Shown here: in pieces, positions 24,607 to 31,482 of the stretch
Layout of the letters: each line of letters opens with the position of its first letter
How positions within the stretch are numbered: position 1 is the first letter of the stretch
From: Streptomyces rhizoryzae
GTDB lineage: Bacteria > Actinomycetota > Actinomycetes > Streptomycetales > Streptomycetaceae
Assembly (NCBI RefSeq): GCF_023155275.1
Contig: NZ_JALMUV010000053.1
Span: 1-51,582, forward strand
Direction of reading: 5' to 3'
DNA: 51,582 nucleotides
Notes under the pieces: generated by a model
The model's database searches: none
Told to the model about the DNA's origin: nothing
The model's input: the letters and a program-made list of their open reading frames with translations, nothing else
Program-made: the position numbers and the translations under genes

Positions 24607-25607
24607 AGCAGGAAGCCTCCGGGGAAGGGGTCGTCGGGGTCCAGGAAGTACTGGGCGGTGCCGGTGATCCAGGCCCGCCCGGTGATGCGGGGGACGACGG
24701 CGGGCACTCCGCCGACCTCCGTCTCTTCGACGAGCCGCCCGGTGAACCGGGTGCCGATGAACGACTCGTTGACGAAGTCGCGGTGCAGCGGCAGGGCGCC
24801 GCGGGCGTGCAACTGGGCCATCCGCGCGCTGGTGCCGGTGCCGCACGGGGAGCGGTCGAACCAGCCCGGGTGGATGGCCATGGCGTGCCGGGAGTGGTGG
24901 GCGTCCGAGCCCGGGGCGGCGAGGTAGACGTGTTTGACGCCCGCGATCTCCGGCCGGGTCGGGTGGACCGGCCGGTCGGGCGAGGCGTTGATCGCGTCCA
25001 TGAGGGCGAGCCCGGCGGCGAGCAGCTCGTCCTTGCGGGCGCGGTCGAACGGCAGCGCCAGGGCGTCAAGGTCGGCGAAGGCGTAGAAGTTCCCGCCGAA
25101 GGCGAGGTCGTACGTCACCGTGCCGTGGCCCGGCACCTCCGCCGTGCGGTCGAGACCGACGCAGAAGGCGGGCACGTTGGTGAGGGTGGCGGCCGTGGCC
25201 CGGCCGTCCTCGACCCGCACATCGACGCTGATCAGACCGGCGGGGGTGTCGAGGCGGACGGTGGTCACGGGCTCGGTGACCGAGACCATGCCGGTCTCGA
25301 CGAGGACGGTCGCCACCCCGATGGTGCCGTGTCCGCACATCGGCAGCACCCCGGACACCTCGATGAACAGCACGCCGTGGTCGGCGTCGGGCCGGGTCGG
25401 GGGCTGGAGGATGGCGCCGCTCATGGAGGCGTGGCCCCGCGGCTCGTACATGAGCAGGGTGCGCAGGTGGTCCAGGTGCGCGAGGAAGTGCAGCCGGCGC
25501 TCGGCCATGGTGGTGCCGGGGATCACCCCGACGCCACCGGTGATCACGCGGGTGGGCATGCCCTCGGTGTGGGAGTCGACGGCGTGGAAGACGTGGCGGG
25601 TGCGCAT
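24603..25607 (-). CDS. 4-hydroxyproline 2-epimerase (proline racemase family)
   Basis: A 334-residue proline-racemase-family enzyme. Both active-site cysteines of a two-base epimerase are present: C91 in LPMCGHGTIG and C255 in DRSPCGTGTS. Hydroxyproline dehydratases of this family have threonine at the second site, so epimerase is favoured over dehydratase. It would convert trans-4-hydroxy-L-proline to cis-4-hydroxy-D-proline, the substrate of the dehydrogenase encoded upstream. The ATG at 25607 has GGAGGAGAA right before it; it lies 13 bases after the deaminase gene and overlaps the aldehyde dehydrogenase gene. Confidence 0.9.
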   Translation of the reverse strand: MRTRHVFHAVDSHTEGMPTRVITGGVGVIPGTTMAERRLHFLAHLDHLRTLLMYEPRGHASMSGAILQPPTRPDADHGVLFIEVSGVLPMCGHGTIGVATVLVETGMVSVTEPVTTVRLDTPAGLISVDVRVEDGRATAATLTNVPAFCVGLDRTAEVPGHGTVTYDLAFGGNFYAFADLDALALPFDRARKDELLAAGLALMDAINASPDRPVHPTRPEIAGVKHVYLAAPGSDAHHSRHAMAIHPGWFDRSPCGTGTSARMAQLHARGALPLHRDFVNESFIGTRFTGRLVEETEVGGVPAVVPRITGRAWITGTAQYFLDPDDPFPGGFLL

Positions 25608-25620
25608 GTTCTCCTCCCGG

Positions 25621-26541
25621 TCAGCGGTGGCCGGCGGCGACGGCCTTCTCGGTGGCTGCCCGCACCTCGGCCTCGACGGCGGCGGGCAGCGGCAGCCGCG
25701 GCGGCCGGGTGGGGCCGCCGGGGCGGCCGGCGAGGTCCATGGACACCTTGATGGCCTGCACGAACTCCGTCCTGGAGTCCCAGCGCAGCAGCGGGTGCAG
25801 GGACCGGTACAGCGGCAGGGCGGTGTCCAGGTCCCGGGCCGCGGCGGCCCGGTAGAGCTCGGCGCAGGCGGCGGGGAAGGCGTTGGGGTAGCCGGCGATC
25901 CAGCCGACGGCGCCGGCCAGTGCGAGCTCCAGGAGTACGTCGTCGGCGCCGATCAACAGGTCGAGCCCGGGGGCGAGTTCGGCCAGTTCGTAGGCCCGGC
26001 GCACATCGCCGCTGAACTCCTTGACCGCCACGATGCCGCCCTCGCCGTGGAGGCGGGCGAGGAGTGCGGGCGTCAGGTCGACCTTGGTGTCGACGGGGTT
26101 GTTGTAGCCCACGATCGGCAGGCCGGCCCGGGCGACCTCGGCGTAGTGGGCGCGTACGGCGGCCTCGTCGGCGCGGTAGGCGTTGGGGGGCAGCAGCAAC
26201 ACGCTGCCGCAGCCCTCTTCGGCGGCCTGCTCGGCCCAGCGGCGTGCCTCGGCGCTGCCGTACGCGGACACCCCGGGCATCACGCGCGCACCGTCCCCGG
26301 CGGCCGCGACCGCGGTGCGCACCACGCGGGCCCGCTCCTCGTCGGTCAGGGTCTGGTACTCCCCCAGGGAGCCGTTGGGGACGACGCCGTCGCAGCCGTT
26401 GTCGAGGAGCCAGCGGACGTGTGCGGCGTAGGCGTCGAAGTCGACGGTCCGGTCCGCACGCAGGGGGAGGGCGGTGGCGACCATGATGCCGCGCCAGGGG
26501 CGTTCGGCGCTCCAGGCCGTGGCGGTGGAGGCGGGAGCCAT
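25621..26541 (-). CDS. DapA-family lyase, probable pyrroline-4-hydroxy-2-carboxylate deaminase
   Basis: A 306-residue TIM-barrel Schiff-base enzyme. K174 in VAVKEFSGD is the imine lysine and Y146 in VGYNNP the proton relay. PNGSLGEYQTLT replaces the N-G-T-T-G loop of true dihydrodipicolinate synthase, and this GS-x-GE variant occurs in the hydroxyproline pathway deaminases. It would turn 1-pyrroline-4-hydroxy-2-carboxylate into 2-oxoglutarate semialdehyde plus ammonia, which feeds the dehydrogenase at 23203. A 154-base GC-rich gap separates it from the flavoprotein gene before it; I found no operator copy there. Confidence 0.85.
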   Translation of the reverse strand: MAPASTATAWSAERPWRGIMVATALPLRADRTVDFDAYAAHVRWLLDNGCDGVVPNGSLGEYQTLTDEERARVVRTAVAAAGDGARVMPGVSAYGSAEARRWAEQAAEEGCGSVLLLPPNAYRADEAAVRAHYAEVARAGLPIVGYNNPVDTKVDLTPALLARLHGEGGIVAVKEFSGDVRRAYELAELAPGLDLLIGADDVLLELALAGAVGWIAGYPNAFPAACAELYRAAAARDLDTALPLYRSLHPLLRWDSRTEFVQAIKVSMDLAGRPGGPTRPPRLPLPAAVEAEVRAATEKAVAAGHR

Positions 26542-26695
26542 GAGGGGAGCCCTTCTGTAGGTGGGGTCTTCGGTGGGCGAGAGCGTTTCGGGCGGAGGGG
26601 TACGGGCGCGAGCGGTACGGGCCGGCGCCGTGGCGTGGGACCCCGCACGAGGTGGTGCGTGGTGCCCGCGGGTCGCGCGGCGGGCGGGGGGCGGC

Positions 26696-28240
26696 TCAGC
26701 CGCCGGTACTGTCCTCCCCGGCGGCGTGTTCCTCCGGTTCGCCGGGGTCCGACGCGGCCGTTCCGGTGAGGGCGGCGAGGGCGTCCAGCCTCACCGGCAC
26801 CGCCAGCGGCCGGCGCTCGGGAGCGGGCGGCGGCCCCTGCTCCCGTCCCTCCGCGGCCAGGCAGGCCACGGCCGTGCCGCACATCCGGCCCTGGCACCAG
26901 CCCATACCGGCACGGGTGAGGAGTTTGACGGTGCGGGCGTCCCGGGCGCCGAAGGCGGTGGCCGCCTCGCGGATGCGGCCCGCGCCGACCTCCTCGCAGC
27001 GGCACACGTCCGTGGTGTCGTCGAGCCACCGGCTCCACCCGGCGCCGGGTGCGTGCACCGCGGCCATCACGGCGGCGAAGGCGCGCATCCGGGCGCGCCG
27101 CCGGCGCAGGGCACGGCCCCGGCCGCTCCCGCCCGCCGCGGCCCGCCCACCCAGCCGCGCCGCGATCGCGCGCCCTGCCAACTCGCCTTCCGTCAGCGCG
27201 AGTTCCACCCCGCCGATGCCACCCGTCTCGCCCGCCGCCCAGATGCCGGGCACCGAGGTCTCCTGCTGGGCGTCGAGGTCCAAGAGGTGGCTGCCGTCCC
27301 GGGCGCGCCGGGTGGCGCAGCCCAGGCCGGTGGCGAGGTCGAGCTGCGGGACGAGGCCGAAGCCGACCGCCAGGGCGTCGCAGGCGATGCGGCGGCCGGA
27401 CCCCCGTACGGGCCGCCAGTCGCGGTCGAGCCGGGAGACCGTGACGGCCTCCACCCGATCGGAGCCGTGCACCCGGGTCACGGCGCTGCGGGTGCGCAGC
27501 CGCACCCCGTGCCGCAGCAAGGCCGCCCCGTGCCTGGCCGCCTCCGCCACCTTGTGGGGGTTGGCGGCGAGCGTGCGGGGGTGGCGGGCGTAGCCGAGGT
27601 AGCCGGACGCCTCGACCACCGCCGGGACGCGGGCCCCCGCCGCGGCGAGCGTCGCGGCGACGGCCAGCAGCAGCGGACCGCTGCCCGCCACCACCACCCT
27701 CGCCCCCGCTCCCGGCCGCGCCCCGGCAGGGGAGGCGCGGAGCCCGGGCAGCACCAGGCCGGACTTCAGCATCGCCTGCGCTCCCCCGGCGCCCACCACA
27801 CCCGGCACCGTCCAGCCCGGGAAGGGCAGGTGGCGTTCGTACGCGCCGGTCGCGAGCAGCACCGCGCGGGCCCGCACCCGGACCGGACGGTCCCGGTCGC
27901 CGTCCGCTCCGGTGACGGCGTGCACGTCCCACAGGTCCCTTGCCTCCGCACGGACGACGGTCCAGACGTGGTGGCCGGCGAGCAGGGTCGCGGTGCTGTC
28001 GGCCAGTCGGCGGCGCAGAGCGGTGAAGGTGGCCCAGTCGTGGTGCAGGGCCTCGGGGCGGGTGGCGCCGAGGGCCGGGGCGGGGTGCCGGTAGAACTGC
28101 CCGCCCGGTTGCGAAGAGGCATCCAACAGGGCGACGGACAGGCCGAGTTCGGCGGCCGCGACGGCACCGGCGAGGCCCGCGGGGCCGGCTCCGATCACTG
28201 CGAGGTCGTACTCCGGGTCATCGGTCACCGGGTGCGGCAT
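26696..28240 (-). CDS. D-hydroxyproline dehydrogenase-type flavoprotein, large subunit (opine-oxidase-like)
   Basis: A 514-residue FAD- and NAD-type double Rossmann protein. The N-terminal FAD motif is DLAVIGAGPAGLAGAVAAAE, the second fold is GARVVVAGSGPLLLAVA, and the closing FAD block is VPGIWAAGETGGIGGVELA. The C-terminus carries a BFD-like cysteine set (DVCRCEEV, then GMGWCQGRMCG) for an additional iron-sulfur cluster. This matches the alpha subunits of multi-subunit hydroxyproline, proline or opine dehydrogenases. It overlaps the small [2Fe-2S] gene by 23 bases. With the two neighbours it should oxidise cis-4-hydroxy-D-proline to the pyrroline and pass electrons to the respiratory chain. 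Confidence 0.85.
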   Translation of the reverse strand: MPHPVTDDPEYDLAVIGAGPAGLAGAVAAAELGLSVALLDASSQPGGQFYRHPAPALGATRPEALHHDWATFTALRRRLADSTATLLAGHHVWTVVRAEARDLWDVHAVTGADGDRDRPVRVRARAVLLATGAYERHLPFPGWTVPGVVGAGGAQAMLKSGLVLPGLRASPAGARPGAGARVVVAGSGPLLLAVAATLAAAGARVPAVVEASGYLGYARHPRTLAANPHKVAEAARHGAALLRHGVRLRTRSAVTRVHGSDRVEAVTVSRLDRDWRPVRGSGRRIACDALAVGFGLVPQLDLATGLGCATRRARDGSHLLDLDAQQETSVPGIWAAGETGGIGGVELALTEGELAGRAIAARLGGRAAAGGSGRGRALRRRRARMRAFAAVMAAVHAPGAGWSRWLDDTTDVCRCEEVGAGRIREAATAFGARDARTVKLLTRAGMGWCQGRMCGTAVACLAAEGREQGPPPAPERRPLAVPVRLDALAALTGTAASDPGEPEEHAAGEDSTGG

Positions 28241-28541
28241 GGCCGTGTCCCTCCTGAGTCGTGACGGCGTCGCCGGGCCGCGCCGGGACCAGGCAGGCCC
28301 GGCGGTTGGGTGCCCCGTTGACGGTGGCCAGGCAGTCGAAGCAGTGCCCGATCCCGCAGAAGGCGCCGCGCGGCCGGCCGCCGACGCGCGTGGTGCGCCA
28401 GGCGAGGATGCCGGCGGCCCACAGCGCGGCGGCCAGGGACTGGCCGGGCAGCGCGACGAGCGGGCGGCCGTCGAAGGTGATCTCGAACGCGGGGTCGGGC
28501 ACCGCGCCGACGCGTTCGGCGGGGCTGCGGTCACGCGCCAT
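28218..28541 (-). CDS. [2Fe-2S] ferredoxin-like small subunit of the D-hydroxyproline dehydrogenase
   Basis: A 107-residue protein with one ferredoxin-like domain. Four cysteines sit in FCGIGHCFDC and, 11 residues on, ACLV, fitting a plant-type [2Fe-2S] cluster. It lies between two flavoprotein genes, starts 57 bases behind one and overlaps the other, the standard order for the gamma subunit of heterotrimeric opine or hydroxyproline dehydrogenases. Start at ATG 28541. Confidence 0.85.
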   Translation of the reverse strand: MARDRSPAERVGAVPDPAFEITFDGRPLVALPGQSLAAALWAAGILAWRTTRVGGRPRGAFCGIGHCFDCLATVNGAPNRRACLVPARPGDAVTTQEGHGHAAPGDR

Positions 28542-28598
28542 GGCGCGGCTCCTTTCGCCGGGGGCCGGTACGGGATCGGCCCGGCGCCGGGGCGGCGG

Positions 28599-29759
28599 TC
28601 ATCCCGCCACTCCCCCGCCGAACCGGTCGGGTCTGAACGGCGTGATGTCCAGCGGCAGTTGGCCGCCCGTCAGGAGTTCCGCGATGATCCGTCCGGTGGC
28701 CGGGGCGAGCCCGATGCCCGCCCCTTCGTGGCCGCAGGCGTGCAGCAGCCCCGGTCGGCGCGGGTCGGGCCCGATCGCGGGCAGGTGGTCGGGCAGATAG
28801 GGGCGGAAGCCCGCGTACGTCCGCACGGCCCGCACCGCGGCGAGGGCCGGGAAGAGCCGTACCGCCTGTGCGGCCAGGCGGCGGAGTGCCGCCACGGACG
28901 GTGTGCGGTCGAATCCGACCCGCTCCCGGCTCGCGCCGATCAGGACCGGGCCGGCCGGGGTGCCCTCGACGACGGCGGAGGTTTGCAGGGCGGCCGAGTC
29001 ACTGGCGACGTCGGCGACGTAGTCCGCGGCGTACACCTTGTGCCGCACCAGGCGCGGCAGCGGCTCGGTGACCAGCACGAAGCCGCGCCGGGGCAGCACC
29101 GGGAGCGTCACGCCGGCGAGCCGGGCCAGCTCGCCGCCCCAGGTCCCCGCCGCGTTCACGACGTGGCGGGCGTGGAGGTCACCGGAGGGCGTCCGCACGC
29201 CCCGCACCTCGCCGCGGGTGCCGGCGAGGATCCGGGTGACCTCCTCGCCGAGCCGGAGGCTCACCCGGTCGCCGGCCGCGCGCAGCAGGTGGGCGGCGGC
29301 GAGGGCGGGTTGGACCTGGGCGTCCTGCGGGTAGTGGACGCCGCCGGCGAGGCCGGGGGCGAGCTGCGGTTCGAGGTCGCGGAGCCGCTCGCCCGGCACC
29401 ACGTCCGCGGTGACCCCGGCCGCCGACTGCCGTGCGGCGTATTCCTGGAGCGCGGCCAGGCCCGTCCGGTCGGAGGCGACGACGAGACCGCCCTTGGCCT
29501 CGTACTCGATGCGCGAGGGCAGCACCTCGGCCAGGTCGCGCCACAACTGCGTTGACAGCAGGGCGAGTTGGAGTTCGGGGCCGGGTTCCTTGTCGGAGAC
29601 CAGGAGGTTGCCCTCGCCGGCGCCGGTGGTGCCGCCGGCCACGGAGCCGCGGTCGAGCACGGTGACCCGCAGGCCCCGCCGGGCCGCGTAGTAGGCGCAG
29701 GCGGCGCCGACCACGCCTGCCCCGATGACGAGGAGGTCCGAAGAGTTTCTCGTGGGCAC
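28599..29759 (-). CDS. DadA-like FAD oxidoreductase, catalytic subunit of D-hydroxyproline dehydrogenase
   Basis: A 386-residue DAO-family flavoprotein. The FAD motif LLVIGAGVVGAACAYYAA starts at residue 9, followed by GSVAGGTTGAGEG, and near the end the GHEGAGIGLAPATGRIIAELL block closes the FAD site. It likely oxidises the D-imino acid. The start is GTG 29759, with no Shine-Dalgarno; an operator palindrome ends 6 bases before it and covers the -10 area, so the mRNA may be leaderless. It opens the minus-strand catabolic operon, 102 bases after the peptidase gene. Confidence 0.85.
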   Translation of the reverse strand: MPTRNSSDLLVIGAGVVGAACAYYAARRGLRVTVLDRGSVAGGTTGAGEGNLLVSDKEPGPELQLALLSTQLWRDLAEVLPSRIEYEAKGGLVVASDRTGLAALQEYAARQSAAGVTADVVPGERLRDLEPQLAPGLAGGVHYPQDAQVQPALAAAHLLRAAGDRVSLRLGEEVTRILAGTRGEVRGVRTPSGDLHARHVVNAAGTWGGELARLAGVTLPVLPRRGFVLVTEPLPRLVRHKVYAADYVADVASDSAALQTSAVVEGTPAGPVLIGASRERVGFDRTPSVAALRRLAAQAVRLFPALAAVRAVRTYAGFRPYLPDHLPAIGPDPRRPGLLHACGHEGAGIGLAPATGRIIAELLTGGQLPLDITPFRPDRFGGGVAG

Positions 29760-29765
29760 ATCAGT

Positions 29766-29780
29766 AATATTTCACATTGC
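29766..29780. promoter_or_regulatory. operator copy 2, at the FAD dehydrogenase promoter
   Basis: AATATTTCACATTGC (plus strand), centred on C29773. The half ACATTGC matches the consensus arm and the other half is weaker. It lies 6 bases before the GTG start, so a bound repressor would cover the core promoter. Confidence 0.55.
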
Positions 29781-29861
29781 ACCAGCGTTGCCAAGAGACC
29801 CTCCGACTCCGCGTCAACTCCCTTGCCGACGGCCCGGACCCGCCCCGGGTGACCGGCGGAC

Positions 29862-31232
29862 TCAGCCCTCCATCAGCTCACCCATCCACGCCTCCACCGC
29901 CTCCGGCGTCCGCGGCAGGGCGCCCGACAGCAGCCGCGCCCCGTCCGCCGTGATCACCAGATCGTCCTCGATCCGTACGCCGATGCCCCGCAGGTCCGGC
30001 GGGAGCGTCTCGTCGTCCGGTTGGAGGTAGAGCCCCGGTTCGACCGTCAGCACCTGGCCTTCCGCCAGCACCCCGTCCAGGTAGGCCCCGGCCCGCGCCT
30101 GGGCGCAGTCGTGCACGTCGAGCCCGAGCATGTGCCCGCTGCTACAGAGGGTGTAGCGGCGATGGAAGTCCCCTTCCGGGCTCTTCAGGACTCCCCAGGC
30201 GGTGAGCCCCTCCGCGATCACCCGCATCGCCGCGCGGTGGAAGTCGCGGAACCGCGCACCCGGCCGCAGCGCGGCGATGCCCGCCTCCTGGGCCGCGAGC
30301 ACCAGCTCGTACACCTGCCGCTGCACCGGGGAGAAGCGCCCGGAGAGCGGGAGGGTGCGGGTGATGTCGGCGGTGTACAGGGTGTCGGTCTCCACCCCGG
30401 CGTCCAGCAGGAGCAACTGGCCGGCGTCCAGCGGGCCGTCGTTGCGGATCCAGTGCAGGACGCAGGCGTGGGCGCCGGCGGCCGCGATGGTCTCGTAGCC
30501 CGTGCCGTTGCCCTCGGCGCGGGCCCGCAGCCCGAAGACCCCCTCGACCCAGCGCTCGCCGCGCGGGTGGGCGAGGGCGCGCGGAAGGGCGCGGACCACG
30601 TCCTCGAACCCGGCGGTCGTGTGGTCCACGGCGAGCTGCAACTGCGCAACCTCCCAGGCGTCCTTGACGAGCCGCAACTCGCTGAGAACGGAAGCCAGTT
30701 GGACATCGGTGGCGGCGTCGCGCCCCGGGGGCAGGGCGCCGAAGCCGTCCAGGTGGACGCAGCGGATTCCGGTCATGCGCTCGGCCTCGGCGAGGTCGGG
30801 GCGGCGGCCGACCCAGAATTCGCCGTACCGCCGGTCCCGGCAGAAGCCGGTGTCGGTGCGCGGCGAGCGGGGGCGGACGTACAGGACCGCCTCGTGCCGG
30901 TGCGGCCCGTCCGGCTCCAGCACCAGGACGTGCCCCGCCTGGTCCTCGCCGGTGAGGCCGGTGAGCCAGGCGTAGGCGCTGTGCGGCCGGAAGCGGTGGT
31001 CGCAGTCGTTGGAGCGGACGGTGAGTCCACCGGCGGGGACGACCAGCCGTTCGCCGGGGAAGCGGGCGGAGAGGCGCTCCCGGCGGGCGGGGGTGACGTC
31101 GGCGGCGGGCAGCCGGAGGGCGCCCGGCAGCGGCGTCGCCGCCCAGCCGCGCGCCAGGAACCGCTCCAACTCCGGCGTGAGGGGCAGGTCATGGCTGACG
31201 GTGCGCGGGGCGGCGGGAACGGTTTCCGTCAT
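29862..31232 (-). CDS. M24 aminopeptidase P (Xaa-Pro aminopeptidase) family
   Basis: A 456-residue metallopeptidase with a creatinase-like N-domain (about 30-195) and a pita-bread domain. Its five metal ligands are visible: the two aspartates in LLDAGVETDTLYTADITR, H in SGHMLGLDVHD, E in LTVEPGLYL and E in GVRIEDDLVI. Aminopeptidase P removes residues ahead of proline or hydroxyproline, which are abundant in collagen peptides. The ATG at 31232 follows GAGGAGGAG. It is divergent from the collagenase gene and shares its 250-base promoter region with the central operator. Confidence 0.9.
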   Translation of the reverse strand: MTETVPAAPRTVSHDLPLTPELERFLARGWAATPLPGALRLPAADVTPARRERLSARFPGERLVVPAGGLTVRSNDCDHRFRPHSAYAWLTGLTGEDQAGHVLVLEPDGPHRHEAVLYVRPRSPRTDTGFCRDRRYGEFWVGRRPDLAEAERMTGIRCVHLDGFGALPPGRDAATDVQLASVLSELRLVKDAWEVAQLQLAVDHTTAGFEDVVRALPRALAHPRGERWVEGVFGLRARAEGNGTGYETIAAAGAHACVLHWIRNDGPLDAGQLLLLDAGVETDTLYTADITRTLPLSGRFSPVQRQVYELVLAAQEAGIAALRPGARFRDFHRAAMRVIAEGLTAWGVLKSPEGDFHRRYTLCSSGHMLGLDVHDCAQARAGAYLDGVLAEGQVLTVEPGLYLQPDDETLPPDLRGIGVRIEDDLVITADGARLLSGALPRTPEAVEAWMGELMEG

Positions 31233-31342
31233 GGATTCTCCTCCTCGGTTGCGGTGCGCACCCGGAGACCTTGCACCGCCCCTGACCTGAACCAACGGTC
31301 GGAGCAAGGGACTTGCCGGAAAACGCATCGCGGCAAAGGGCT

Positions 31343-31371
31343 TGTCAGTGCAATTTCACATTATTACGTTA
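31343..31371 (+). promoter_or_regulatory. collagenase promoter with operator copy 3 in its spacer
   Basis: TTGTCA (31343-31348), exactly 17 bases, then TACGTT (31366-31371) form a good HrdB-type promoter reading toward the collagenase gene. The operator GCAATTTCACATTAT fills 31351-31365, ending directly before the -10 box. It lies about 119 bases from both divergent starts. Binding would block this promoter and probably the peptidase promoter as well. Confidence 0.65.
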
Positions 31372-31482
31372 CGCATCACATGGCGTGCACCTGCCCGTCA
31401 GCCGGAACCCGTACGGCGGCCACGGCGCCGCACACCGCGGACCCGGCGCGCACGCTCCATCGCCCCCACACAGGAGAGCCTC

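Noticed and set aside
25621..26541. Dihydrodipicolinate synthase of lysine biosynthesis
   Set aside because: The substrate loop differs (NGSLGE instead of N-G-T-T-G-E) and all neighbours are hydroxyproline-pathway genes.
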